From Balanoglossus misakiensis (lineage: Eukaryota > Hemichordata), in assembly GCA_040954595.2 (NCBI GenBank), contig CM082593.2:3844001-3908000 (forward strand): 64,000 bases of DNA, written 5' to 3'. A program made the position numbers and the translations under genes. This document shows, piece after piece, positions 49,301 to 62,654 of the stretch; position 1 is the stretch's first letter, and the number at the start of each line of letters is the position of its first letter. Under the pieces are notes generated by a model. It was not told the DNA's origin. It did not search any database and worked only from the letters and a program-made list of their open reading frames with translations.

Positions 49301-52300
49301 TGTACCATGTTCGAATCCTGCTGCTTTAAGCTATGCAGAATATCCCCTTTCCACTCAAGATGTAGAGGATTTTCTTCGAAAAGCAAATAAATGATTCAAT
49401 TACTCTCTGAGGCCTTAGTCCCAAGTAGATGACGAAGCAAATTCAAGACAACCTTCTTTGCCCATTTGCAAGCAAGATTTGTCAAGAAATTGTCAAGTCA
49501 TTCAACGTTATACAAGTCGTTTTGGAGTTTACATTTCAGAATGATTCATGTAAAAGTGCTGTCGGTTTTGGCACATGGTTTCTGCATGATCACTATACTC
49601 CGCCAGGCTGAGTATCGTTCAGAGAGTAACCAATGTACAAGAGTGAGTGATCGTTCAGTAACTTAGAGAGAATTCTGTACCATCAAGTAGGCACTTCCCA
49701 GCTTGCGTCTTTGAAATACAGGCCTCTCTGTACCAAGTGAAGTATTCAGTCTACAGTATCAAGTATTTATCATTAATTGAATTTCGTAGGTCGTGTGTGA
49801 CTAGGGGACTGGTTTTGAGATTGATTTAGCGTCGTTTTTTGTGAACACAACTGCGGACTTTTGTAGTACGTGCGCACTATGGGTATTTAGGGCACGTTCA
49901 AGCCTACTGATTCAGTTCATGGCAGATTTACTGCCCCAAAACAGGTAAAATCCATCAAACATGTAGGCCCAAGTACATGTACAAGTTTGAAGAGTGTGAC
50001 AAATAAAGACAGCAGGTTGTGTCCACAGTAGTCTAAACCCTAGCCTCTCCACAGTCAAAAACAGTATCTCTAGTTGATGTTTGAGAGATAATTCATACCC
50101 TACCATACACCTCCTGATGGTATCATCTTGAATAAAGAATACTAGAACACCTTTCTTTTGGCAAGTACATGTATGTTAGAATTGTGTTCAGCTGATCATA
50201 CATACATGTTCTAATCTCAGACTGGCATCATAGTAATATTACTGGTGCACATTTGTTTCACAAGCAGCCATGCTGAGCTCCATTTCTTTGAACTTCTTCT
50301 TCTAAAAAGTAGAGAAGCATTTATCGCCGTCGGCATTCTGGTGTATTTTATATAGGACTTTACACGAAGAATTGGATTGTTCGATCTTGTGACCTCTACT
50401 TACAGCTGTGCAATTATTTTGGACTTAACGAAATGTGTAGGGTACCTGTACGGAATACGTATATGTGGGCGGTCGACTTACACGTGCGAACAGGGTTCAT
50501 GTATGAAGGATGTTGGCTTTTAATTCAGACAATAAACTAATCCCAGCCCACGCTCAAGATAAAATAAGCGTGAAACGTATTTGGATGTAGTTCAAGGTCC
50601 TCGTGTCCATTATTCTTGGCTTTCGTGTCTAACGTAAATTGTCATCTACCAGGTTAATTGGCAAAACCATGATTGGATGTGGTTGACAAATCCCAGTGCT
50701 TGAATATAACGAGACTGTCTCGGTTGTTTGGCCTTCATGTTGTATGAATGTTGCCTTTTATTGACATGGATCCAGTGGAGCATAAATTTATAGGCATCGT
50801 CCGACTTACTTACATTTTGCTCACTCGTGAGATCATGATTGGAGCTTTAAAAACAGTGGGAAGCACAGGAGATAGATAAGAACGTGTTGAGTGGGACAAG
50901 AATGAGCGTGTAGACGGAGTAGGGAAAGACCATGTGAATGAGAGAGAGGGAAAGTCCCGAGTAAATTATAGGCACAGCGGGACAGATGAACATATATTGA
51001 CAGAGATAAATACGGTAGAGGGAAGATGCTCAAAACTGAGGTTCATGTAGAGAAGATGGAAGGGATGAGGATCATGGCCAATCAGAAATGAACATCAAAT
51101 GTTGTTAATACTCTACCCTTGCATATGTTTTGTTGATCAAACAGTGGTAGCAGTAACACAGCCTATGCTCACACAATATTGGTACAGCCGTTTTGTCTCA
51201 TGTTAGGAAATTATTCATTTCATTTCATTCCCAATGGCAACGAATGAATTTCTCGATAGATGTCGTAGTCACGACGAAATTGGCTATTTTACAAAGTAAA
51301 GAATCATTTCTAAAAGAGGAATTACGTATAAAGGTTGTTTCCATGTCACCGAAAGAGAAAATATGTGTGAACTATAAGAAATGTGTGGGAAAATTGCCCA
51401 CTCGTGTAATTAATCGTGAAATTGATCGGAAATGCAGAACAGTGGACGATGCATATTCACATTTCTGCAAAACACATTAATATCGACACGTACAGGGTCT
51501 TATAAATAGACCGTATAATGCCGAGTATTTTTATGAAACTTTTCATCAATTGGACTTTTTAATTTAGTTTCTTCTTACCACTGTTTCCCCATTGTTTTGG
51601 CATGGCATCGATAAGACTCGCATATTTAAACATTTCAGAGTTTTGTAATTCACTTTATCACAGAAGTCTTATAGTTTCATTATACAATGGAATAAAAAAA
51701 TCACAAATATGACGCTGATGCTGCACTGTTTAATCACAAGTAAAAAATTGGGGATTAGCCCAGATTCACCATATGATTGATTCGCTGATTCCTGTTGATT
51801 AAAAACGACTAAGGCGTTTTTCTTCTGAAATTGCTTTTGGCTGAAATACGTTGATGGTGAAGTGGGGCAAGCAGTGTCCTCTGAACCAGCCATACAACAA
51901 AGTGCATGTCCGTATATGTGGAATAGTTTTGTACAGCTGCCCATCGCGTGATTGAGCATAATTGGCAATCGTCAAGAATCGTCCCCCTTTCATTACTCAT
52001 TGAACTGATCATGCGACACAAGACTTCATCCATATGTAGCGCTAAACGAGCAAGAAAATAATTATGTAGATGTTGATGCCTTCTACTGACTGTAGAAGTA
52101 CAAAGCAATATGGTTTTAAATCCAAAAATGATGGTTCTTGGATTCCGAGAAGTGGATAAATCTAAATGCCAGATGTTTCAGGTTAACACGTGGTTATTCT
52201 AATAGGAAGTCTTCCACACATGTCTAATCCTGTTTGCTCAGTGCTTATTAAATTATTTATTTCTCCTATTGACTCTTGGCTGTATTTGAGTGACATGTGA

Positions 52301-55300
52301 TTAAACAAAGTCAATCACACAAAAAACGAGATGATGTATTTTTAGCTGACTACAGTATGTCACGAGCGGTGTGTCAACTGATAGCCGGTTCATCTGAAGT
52401 CATCGTGGCATGGATAACCGGGGCGTATTTAATAGTCAGTGGTTCAAATAGATAGGATAAGATTGATAAAGCTCAACGAGAAACCGTAAATGTAATGGTT
52501 CCCACCGGCTCGTTAGATTTTGTTCACAGCCGGGTCGTTGCAGATTTGACACCCAGGGTTCGTTATCTTTATGCATTGGAGACATGTCAATTCAGAAAAT
52601 TTTACTTAAAGTCCACAGATAAGACGAACTCGGTAAATTGAATTCGGAATGGCGGTCCAACCGTCAGCCATTCCCTAGACATAAAGAGTCGCTTTTCAGC
52701 TTACTTTAGCATGACAGTAATCTCGGTCAGTCGATTTGTGAAAGTCAGCTAACCATGTTTTCGCTTAGTACTATTGCAATAACACTGAGTATACTACATT
52801 CACCAAAAGTAAATGTAGGAATACTGTGTCTGTTGCACACTGATCATGCTATTTGTTTGTGTATAGCGGGCATTCGTTCTAATGAGAATTACCCCTTAGT
52901 CCATCTTGTTTTGAAAGAAATGATTGTGGATGATCCTGTACATGTTGAGTATATAGGATAGAGGAAGAAGGTCAGGTAAACACTTATGCTAAAATGTCAA
53001 GTTACGCTACTGTTCCTTTGAAGCGCATGTATCTTTTAATATTCAAAGACAAATGTCAATGCTAAACTCAGAGTGAGTTTGCCTGATTTATCAGTTTACT
53101 GATAGATTGTGCAATTAATATCCAGCCCCGGAGTCAGCAGAAATTATTACAAGCAATTGATCAGGACAGCCTATGTCCGTGGAAAAGACATTCAGCGTTC
53201 ACTCTGCCGGAGTAATTGAGCATCCGCTTTTTGATGAAGCGTGTACACTTTTTTGTGCACATCAATATGACGTACGACCTAATGTCACAGCCGTCGGTCA
53301 CAGTACACCCACTCACCTAATATGCCTGATTTGTCGTAAGAAACGTGTTGCGTCGCCCAGTTCAAATGCACAGTCATTCAAAGTGCCTGGATAAGGTGTT
53401 TAAATAACGAAGATTGACACACTGTACGTGTCGCCCTTCCGTTTAAGCTCATTGATGGCAATTGTTCTGACCTTTGATACACTTCCTCGGAAATAGATAG
53501 ATCCGTCATACGTTCTTTAACAAGCAAACGACTGTGAAGTCCATCGAAGGCGACCTTTTGCATTCTGAAGAACGGTCATTCGAAGTGCGCAGAGAAAAAA
53601 ATCATTGACTCAAATCAGGTCCAAGCTATTTTGAACCGCCTCGTATATGTCAAGCATTTGTGCGATACAAAATAGCACCTGTATTAATGTTTTGTGGATG
53701 TAATAAAGCAATATGATTGTCTTGGCATACTTTCAGAGCATTGTCTCTAGTAATATTCACCTTTTCCATGTTCACAAAAAGGGTCACCAATTGAACACTT
53801 TGCCACACACAAAACCTCTGAAACACCACTTTTAATATTTATACTCACTGACTATTTATTGTGCCTACATTAATGACATGGCTAATACGTTAGAAATAAG
53901 ATCAAATGGCTTATAATCTGCCCACTTCAAGGACAGCTGTACGTGTCATATCACTGATGAAATACAAGAGGACCAAAGGAGAAATCGATGTCTCTACCGT
54001 TATATATGTAAGCTAAATACAGAGTAAAGAAACATATCCAACAGGTAAATGATGTTGGTAATATCAGCTAGTTGACGAAGTAATAGAACAATCTACATAA
54101 ATGAGCTTCACAGGTGTATAGTAACCGAGTAAACTTGCTGGAATAATCAACGACTAATTCAAAACACTAGTACAGTTCCGCATAATTGTAGACCCCTCAA
54201 AACCTAATGCTTCACAACGAACTACATACAACTTAATCGTGCATCATATATGCAGTCTAGATTCTATATAAATAGTGACATCAGATGAATTAAAACAGAT
54301 GCCAGACACATCTTACTTAATGTATATATACTTTCTCATTTTGGTCCGAGGGAAAAATAATCAGCCTTTTGGATGTACATACATGATGGTCTATGTATTC
54401 TAGACAATATTATATGCAACGCACTTAAAGGTGCATTAGACCAGGGGAAACTGGGCAAGACAAAGATCCCCTTTGTGCAATTAATTTCAATGTGAAGTGA
54501 AACAATTTGCGCAAAATTTTGAAATCCTGATACATAAATGCAAGTGCAATTTAATACGTAAAGAATCGTGGTAAATATTTAAGTGTACATTGGATTGTCG
54601 TGATATATATCTGAAATTTATAATTATGAGAAGAAAGAAAATGTTCTCGTTTAATTTCGGGAGTACTTGGGCATTTGATGTGTAATGGGTGATGCTGTGC
54701 ATAAAAGGGGTTAATTCCACTTATTTTATTTTAATATTAAAATACTAACAATCAGACTTTCTCATCAGATGCAACCCCCTGTATTTGGACATTTGACAGT
54801 AATAAACCTCACGAGAAATTAAACCCCAATAAAATAAAATGTGTGGATATCAACGTGTAGTTTTCAGAATACTAATTTAAACATTAATATTTTCATTGAA
54901 ATGGGTACACCAGGATCAAAAACAATATATGTCATTTTCGCTCTTAAAATATACTCTTACAGACTATTAGAATAAGATTCATCTCAACTACTGTTGTAAT
55001 GCGGTTATTCCGAGCTATATAACTTGAACGAATCGACTGCATACTATCCTATACATGTAGCTTGTCAGCAGAGCATCGTCAAGTATTCAACACTGGTTTC
55101 CTTTGAAAACCCTATCATGCAGACACGACAGTGCCTTCGATAACCTTAGAGTCAAAAGCCAATCTTTGGAAATGCTCATCCCGTTTCTTTTAAAGCGCCA
55201 CATCCATGTCTGCCATGTTGTCATGCGTAAAGTTCAGGTTTAGTGTCCAATGAATGATACCGCCTCTCTCAGGCCTTTTCGGGACATGAGTCCATTTTTA

Positions 55301-55304
55301 CTGT
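43362..55304. other. Gene-poor region between the two receptor genes
   Basis: After the CpG-rich patch up to about 43700 the DNA is AT-rich, with only short open frames. An imperfect palindrome sits at 48446-48476. On the - strand, AATAAA at 54730-54725 could end the transcript of the luqin-receptor-like gene. No tRNA, rRNA or transposon was recognised. Exons of a gene starting at 43.2 kb could be hidden here, but I cannot support any. Confidence 0.4.
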
Positions 55305-55676
55305 TTAGTGCATTTCTCCGTTACTGTAGGGCGAGAGGCTGTTTTCTTTGCGCAGTGTCATCTTAAAGCTTTCCACGTTTGTCGTGTACGTGCTGACTCG
55401 TCGCAGGGGTCCCTCCTCTTTGGGCGTGAAGTTGACACACGGCAGGAAGCGGAACACGTACTTGAAGCCATTGCGAAATTTGGCGTTCATCCAACAGTAG
55501 ACAAACGGGTTATACACACAGTTGCTCATGGCCAGCCAGTGGACACCATAGTAGACCAACTTCACGTACTTGAATTTGGAGATCTGGGGCCGGTGATCCA
55601 TCAGCAACGCAAACGTGTGTATTGGTAAATAGCACAGTGCGAATATGAGCACAATCAGTGCAAACATCTTCACCAA
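55305..55676 (-). CDS. Luqin-receptor-like GPCR, coding exon 2 (TM6 to C-terminus)
   Basis: Begins LVKMFALIVL directly after a (CTTT)n-type pyrimidine tract and CAG. It contains TM6, TM7 and a C-tail of about 60 residues ending NGEMH. The Cys at 346 (FLPC) is a possible palmitoylation site. Unlike the kinin-receptor-like gene, no intron interrupts TM6 to the stop. Confidence 0.9.
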   Translation of the reverse strand: MVKMFALIVLIFALCYLPIHTFALLMDHRPQISKFKYVKLVYYGVHWLAMSNCVYNPFVYCWMNAKFRNGFKYVFRFLPCVNFTPKEEGPLRRVSTYTTNVESFKMTLRKENSLSPYSNGEMH

Positions 55677-58600
55677 CTGAGAGAAAGAAAGAAAGAAAAG
55701 AGAGATATTAATGATTAGTATATAGACAACGTCTTGAAGCTATAATTAAATTTTTCGTATTGTAGAGCAAATATTCGATAGGCAAGTGTCCCAGTCAATA
55801 CCCTCAGTACAGTTTGTTTTGAAATTCAGATCAGTTGTCTGGCAGTAATTGCTTTGAAGCTGGTTCAACATGTACATCTTGATGCCCGCCGGTATTTGTC
55901 TGTGCAATGTGGAGAATCTCTACTGTGTCCGAGTATTGGCTTGTGGGTACACTACAAGGCAAATTAACGATTCTGAATTATAAAAGCACAATACGCATTT
56001 TCAGTGAACATTTTTTCCGGACTATATTGACACAGAGTCTGCAGGTCCAGACAAAGTTGCATCATCAACTCACACCTGCTTTACATTAACAATTGATGTA
56101 GCACAAAGTAGTACATGGAGTAGCATAACACATAAGTTTATGTGCACATATACATGTGAGTAGGAACCAAAGAGTGACGTAGTTGATTCCACTGTCCGCA
56201 GCATTGTCTTTTGAGAGTAGTTAGTTTACATTTCAAATTTTACAGTATCGCCCTCCGGGAAGACAACATGTAGAAATCGTCTATCCTCGTTAGTATTCTG
56301 AAGACACCGAACGAAATATTCCGAGGTTGTTCGAGGTGGTCTCCAAGCCTTTAATCGCATTCTGCGCCCGGTGAAAAATGACGCGGAGTAGTTATTATTA
56401 TTGCAGTGAGATACAGTCAATTTGATCGAGAAAATCGATCAGAGGGATAAGGATAGAGCTCAGAAAAAAACTCATTAAAGTTTATTCCCCCCTCCAGGAC
56501 ACCTGCAACACGGTATAAAAATGAAACATCTCTGAGTGTGCGGCGCATCTTCCCTGGGAAAGCATTGCGTTATCACCCATGTCACTTTTCTGTTCACGTT
56601 TTGCGAATGAGAGTCAATGTTTCCATTACCCTGATAGAAAACCGTTGACAACATTGATGGATGTAGCGTCAAAGAGGAGAATACACTATGTTATTATGAT
56701 GATAATAGCTTGCCATTTAGGATTACGAACAGAACAGGCAGATGGGACAGTTTGATGACATATTGTCAGATGACAGGTATTGTGACAGGAATAACTAAAC
56801 CCAACCCGGTAAATTAGCCCACAGAGTCAAACAAGTCATGAAACATATACTTGTGATTTTAATGTCTGTGTTATGATTTTTTTTATGTTTACATTGCATG
56901 TACCCATAAATCAAAGCAATTCCATTTGCATCTATTGTGGCTGCGCTATTGCAAGTATGTGGAGGCGCTTGTCCCTGTATCTAACTTTCCCAAATAAAAG
57001 AAAATTAATTATCGTGTTAAAATTCTTCGACCGAAGCCTTACAATACGTGAAATGCTCGTTCACATATTCGTGCAATGTAAAAGGCGGAATAATGCACAG
57101 GGCCTCCACCATGCCAGTGGCTTAGAATATCGCTCACTCTTATCATTCAACAGAATGTGACGGGGTGCCAATAAATAGCCACTTTATTGCATTTCCAGCT
57201 AGTCCACAACATGCAATAAACTTACTATTATTATCATTAGTATGATAGTTACATCAAACTCCAAATGAATGCGATGGGTATTAATAACCATATCCATCAT
57301 AATTAACATCTTCGCATTTAAAAGTGTCTATAAGGATCCTCCATACTCTGAGAATATTAACCACCGACCTTTCGCTGTCAAACACGTAACCTTTGCATGA
57401 TATGCATATGAGAGAATTGGTTAAATAGACACAAGCAAAGCGGAATGAAACATACTTGAGGCATTCTCGAGCGCTTTACGGGTTTCGATGCCGATTTTAA
57501 TTCAGCGCGCTAGTTATTCTAATTGATATGCTGGAGAGGTCCACTTCAGTTGGTGAAATGAATTGGCAAGACACTGCAATTTCTGGAGCGGCTATGAAAC
57601 GCATTCATCTTCAAGGGGCCACCACTTACGACGAAGAAATTGTCTTAAATGGCCACGCTCAATTAACTCTTGTGAATATGACGGACTCAAAAGTTGTAAA
57701 ATAAATCAACGCGATCAATTTTTCACTCCCGTTTCCACGGATGAGAAAAGTACGTTTAATACGGCGACCGCGCTGATCTCTAATGCTCGCTTGATGAAAA
57801 GCATTCCTCCATATCCAACGTAGATTTCCTCCGAGTACGTTATTAAAATATCCCCTTAAGTTTTTTCTTCTGGTGCAATTAGGATGTTTTATGCCTGCTC
57901 TAGAAACACATATTGCCAAGGTCAGCTAATTCTGACATCCGTCACTCGTTATTTACGCTTGTCCATGATCTGTAATTTTAGACGTTCACTGAACAAGTAA
58001 CGTGTGAAAGGTGGCGTTGGGTTTGGAAATCATTCAACACCCTCCGGCTAGAACCTTCACCTCTCTGCGCTGAAAAGCAATACCTTGCAACCAATGTTCA
58101 GTGGACATACGTTGGCTATAAGCATCACAGGGTATCTCCGTTATTGCGAGAATTTACTCGCAGAAGTTGAACGGCCTTACTTTCATACGCAGCATGACTG
58201 TCTGTCGATATATTAAGGTGGTTTAATTTTATACAGCTGACAAGAGCAAATTATTTTTCCATATACCGCAATTACATACCCGTTGCTACGGGAAGTAGTA
58301 GCATAATAATTACACGTTTGTTAAGTTTCTAAATTTACTCTTACACATACCGGCTATTGGCCATGCACTGACAGGTTTTAAAAAGTTTTATTAGTAAGTA
58401 GATAATGTAGAAACACGGGCATGAACTTTTTTGAGATATCGCCAAAAATGTGTGCAACCCATCACAGAATCATTAACAATGAACAAACGAACCCCCTAAA
58501 TTTACTGATTATCCCTAGCAAACATATACTTGAAAAATCCTCCACGTATGGAATCTCAAAAGTGTAATTTATCGGTTCAAAAAGTGTATGTAATGTGTTT

Positions 58601-61600
58601 GCTGAGCTATGAAAATGATTACATTTTCGAAAAGTTATATGGTTAATGTCACTTTTACTTTTTCATACATGGCAAAACACTTACAGCAGTTAATTTCACT
58701 TTAGGTGCACTGGAGAATTTATTATCGTGTATTACATCTGTCTGTGTATTCAGAAGTTGATTGTGAGGTATGGACAGTGGTTGATATTTCCATTGAATAA
58801 TCAATTCGTCACAAGTAGTACGGGGATCCGAATGCGTTCTTTTCCGAACGGGAGTTTTCAGTCGCCCACGCCATGTCTGCTCCCTGTAATGGGTCACTCG
58901 TTCCTGTCTCTCTCGGGAGCCCTTGTTCCCGAGTCACCTCTAGCGCGGGCATGCCTCTTCCCCCTCAAAGACCCGGAAAATGAAGACCTCGCGTCATCGT
59001 CCGTGGAGCATTAACGACAAAATTCGACAATTTTCATGAGCCTGTGTTATGCAGCCACAGCTGCGAATCCTCGTCTACCTGGCTTAAGGTTATTCGCGTT
59101 CTGTTCAAATTACATTAAGCACTTGTCAAACGTGTTCATCTCGTTTATTGAAAAGGTGCTGTCACAATCTCACGGTGCTGGGAACGAGGACGTGAGCGTT
59201 GGCCAAAGCCCATGCATCCCAACAAGAAAGAGTCGCGTCGAAGGAAAAACACAGACACGGCGATAAGATCAAAGTGGCAGATAAACACAGAGAAATAATT
59301 AGTTTAAAGAAAAACAGACTGACTTACACAAGATTCGGTAAATTCTTACCCTATGTACACACGGAATAATACATTTGAAGAATAACGGATTATGGCTTAT
59401 TAGCGTAATATATCCCTGTCAGATAGCATTAGAATCGCCTGTCGCTATCACTTTCATTCATAATTCAACACGCGGCCTTTCAGACAAAGTGCAGAGCGGA
59501 CAGATACCATGCTCTCCTCTACTTCTATCTCACGAAACAAGAAAACGCAATGGTCGCTTTTCGAACAAGCAATATACACATTTGTTTTCATTTCCTCCGA
59601 AAATAGATGATGCACTCCAAACATTCAGAAGATCCACTTGGTATGGCTATGTCGGAAACGCTTTGAAGTAATGGATATTTTCAATTATATCCACAGCATC
59701 AGGTTTTTTCCTGGTACTCATCGGGAAGAAAAAAATATGTAAATAGGACATATATTTTATAGATTAATCTTTCAATGGCCGTAAGAGTATTATATCTTTC
59801 CTGCCAGTGAACCCGATATCGGCATGAATTGTAGTTTAGTGCAATTCAATCTGTATTTCAGATGATATAAAATATTTATCATTAATGCTTTCAATTGAAG
59901 AGGACACCCAAGCCAAGATACTTGAAAGGTGGGCAAGATGTTTTAATTGTTGTAACAAGGCGACTGTGATAACAGGGACATATATGCGTTTTAACATTGT
60001 ATTAGATAAAACACTTGCAATAATCTCTTGGCAAACGTATGTGTGTATATAGAAGTAAAGGGCACGGTTGTGGTTCATGATTGTGTTCATTTGTTATAAA
60101 TTGCACACAGGGCAGGCAGTGGAATCAACAATATACTGCAGGATATCGGATGTGAGCAAAGAAAATAATTTACTATTATTTTAATCTATATGCGGGGATT
60201 AGACTGGGTATACTGATAAGTCTACATGTCAGGGCGATCATTTATCTTGCTTTGTGTATTGTCGGAGTTGGCATGGCCACTCGTTCCTGCTTAACGGCTC
60301 CAAAGTGTAAATGAAATCGAGAATTATATCTCAGATTTGTGGCAATATTAAATAACGGCCTTTTTTGTTGCTCTGAATAACTCTTTGACAAATCACCTTG
60401 TGACATATAAAGCAAGGGCTTGTAGGAATTGCCTGTTCCTGTTCTGACTGTCAGTGTGGACTACAGTTAGTACCAGCGCTATACAGCGATACTGTCCGCC
60501 CATCCCTGATAGTTCTTGACTGTAGTGGGAAACACAGTACAGATCTATCCAAGTGAAAACAAATCAACGTCGCCATCACAAAGTTTGAACAGGTTTATTC
60601 CGAGTCAGTTGCATCAGAGATTGGATGGGTGTACACTGTAGTCGCAAAACACGACAACGGTAATAAGACATTTCCCCCAGAAATCAGTTTGTCTGACAAC
60701 ATTAACCTTAGACGCCTTATACAAATGTAGTAGTCCCACACGGTGACACAGACCATTTGTAGTGCTTTCCTTTGGAGAAGAGTTCTGCTAAAATTGACCT
60801 TGTCAGTGCTTAAACTGAACAAGCACCAACCTGGTCCAACATTTTCCACTGCCAGGAAACGCCGCGATTTGTCAAACGACAGTTTGTGACAAATGAATGG
60901 AAAACGCTCCCCGCAATTAACAGATACCGTAATTACTGAATTCACGTGATTGAACGAATGTGTGTATACATAGTTACAAATGCAATGATTTCCCCTCGAA
61001 AACTATGTATATCGGTCTATGCACATAAATTTTTGTAGAAAATGTATTTTATGGGGGTTTTCAAGACAGCCGGATGTCATATTTTATGCTAATAAACGAT
61101 CAGCGGGTTCTCTACAAATTATTTTCCTGACACCTCCATAATGCGATGAGTGGTCCCGGTCCTACTCCAGGCTTTTCCACTCAAGCTTCGAGCTGCGGTT
61201 TTCATTTCTCTGTTTGTGAAAAGCAAGTACAATTTACGTCTGTTTTATTAACCGTAACCAGGGAATGTGCTGCTGTCGACGACAAGAGCTCCAAACATGC
61301 ATTAGACTTCTCACACATTTGCGCAATAACTAATACAGGAAAGCAAACATACAACCGCATGGGGCTGGCAACTCCGTGCAAAAAGTAACTACGGGGAACC
61401 CTGTATGACGTACGGCACTGTTGACTGGAAATCCGGGTTTGTGGTTTTCAGGACCAGTCAATGGTTTCTATTGTGTGACAAGATTTATTGGGAATCCGGA
61501 TTTTAAAATCATAAGCCTTGGGTAGACTTATCGGAAATACATGTAATGTTAGAGCAAAACGGCGATAAATGTACTGCGATTAGTGGTAAATTAGTGCGGA

Positions 61601-62654
61601 AGGAAAAAGCCCTCTGTGTAGTCAAAAGTATAATATTTGAAATGTTAAATACGGTTTTCGGGGTGTATTGCATAGAAGAGATAAAGCGTATGAAAGTAAT
61701 TATAACCAGATGTGAACGATGCAGTCTTAATAGCAAACGCTTAAATTGAATTCTTTTCCCAGAGAGAGAGACAGAGGGAGAGACAGAGGGGAGGGGGAGA
61801 CAGGGCGGCAGAGAGAGAGAGGAATAGACAGACATAGATAAATGTTAATCACACACCTTTCTTTTGGATTCTGCCTGGCGAGCATCGCGATGTCTCTCCC
61901 GTTCGCCCGGTGCCTTCCGTCCCCAGATAGCGTAACCAATTATCGTATAAGCAATTGAGAGTATCAACAGAGGCAGGAAGTATTGCAGAACCATTAACGT
62001 GATGGTATAGACTGTTCTGTCCGTCTCTCGTTCCCACTCCTCCCTGCAGGCCAGCGTGGATGAGTTGGGCGCCGAGCTCAGCTTACTGTTGATGATCGCC
62101 GGGAGGCTGAGACCTCCCGCTAGAATCCAAATGACACCGATGACCACCAGGGCCTGCTTCTTGGTCATCCGCGGTCGCAGCGGGTGGATGATGGCCACGT
62201 ATCTGTCCAGGCTGATGGCGACCAGTGTGAAGATGCTGATGGACACGGTGACCATCTGCACGTACTGCACCAGTGCACACATCACAAAACCGAACGGCCA
62301 GTGGAAGTACAGGGTGTAGTAAAACGTGAGGTTGACACAGAGCACGGCCATCAGGAAGTCGCTGATGGCCAGATTGACTATGAAATAGTTGGTGACGGTT
62401 CGCATGCGTGCGTTGCCGAGCACGATGTAGCAAACGGTTAAATTCCCCACCGCGGCTAAAACCGACGTGACGGCGTACACGATGCCCAGCAAAACCTGCA
62501 GCCACAGCGGTTCCACGTAATATTCTGGCGCTGAAGGGACATTGGTGCTCGCCAGCAGAGCGGTATCATTGTCAAAAAACCCAGAGCCACTGACATCGTC
62601 TGTAAAGTTGTACTGCACGGCGACGCGGAGTGTGGACTCCATGTTCATCGTCAT
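55305..62654 (-). CDS. Neuropeptide GPCR, luqin/RYamide receptor-like, two coding exons
   Basis: Class A seven-transmembrane receptor, 389 residues. Coding exons are 62654-61857 and 55676-55305, joined in phase 0 across a 6,180-base intron (donor GTGTGT, acceptor TTTCTCTCAG). Landmarks: N-glycosylation sites NFT 16 and NDT 29; GN 70-71 (TM1); NLAISD 94-99 (TM2); Cys126 and Cys203 for the disulfide; DRY 150-152; RKAPGERE in loop 3; CYLP 281-284 (TM6); NPFVY 322-326 (TM7). The subfamily is inferred from remembered similarity to RYamide/luqin receptors: WPFG with a QMVTVSISIFTLVAIS TM3, CREEW in loop 2, the APGE...R-ESKRK-VKM loop 3, and YGVHWLAMSNCVYNP in TM7. The ligand would then be an RYamide/RWamide-type peptide. 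Tachykinin-type receptors are the main alternative. The frame is open upstream to a GTG at 62669, but the first ATG is at 62654. Confidence 0.88.
55677..61856 (-). other. Intron of the luqin-receptor-like gene
   Basis: A 6.2-kb intron with no supported nested gene. It contains a GC- and CpG-richer patch at about 58830-59010 on both sides of a small hairpin (CTCGGGA with TCCCGAG), and a GA/CT repeat close to the donor. Open frames at 57563-57823, 58727-59014 and 60595-60945 carry no recognisable motif. Confidence 0.7.
61761..61839. repeat. GA/GACA simple repeat near the intron donor
   Basis: AG-rich run with GACAGA units, lying 18 bases inside the intron of the luqin-receptor-like gene; it is a CT-rich stretch on the transcribed strand. 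Confidence 0.85.
61857..62654 (-). CDS. Luqin-receptor-like GPCR, coding exon 1 (N-terminus to loop 3)
   Basis: 266 codons from MTMNMESTLR to ESKRK at the donor. The TM1-TM4 part has mostly G or C at third positions, as in the kinin-receptor-like gene. Confidence 0.9.

Noticed and set aside
49300-49330. B-box-like GTTCGAATCC suggesting a tRNA gene
   Set aside because: There is no A-box at the right distance and no cloverleaf could be folded around it.
60595-60945. 116-codon open frame on the - strand inside the luqin-like receptor intron
   Set aside because: No known motif, no clear signal peptide, and inserting it between the two receptor exons would break the conserved loop 3/TM6 sequence.
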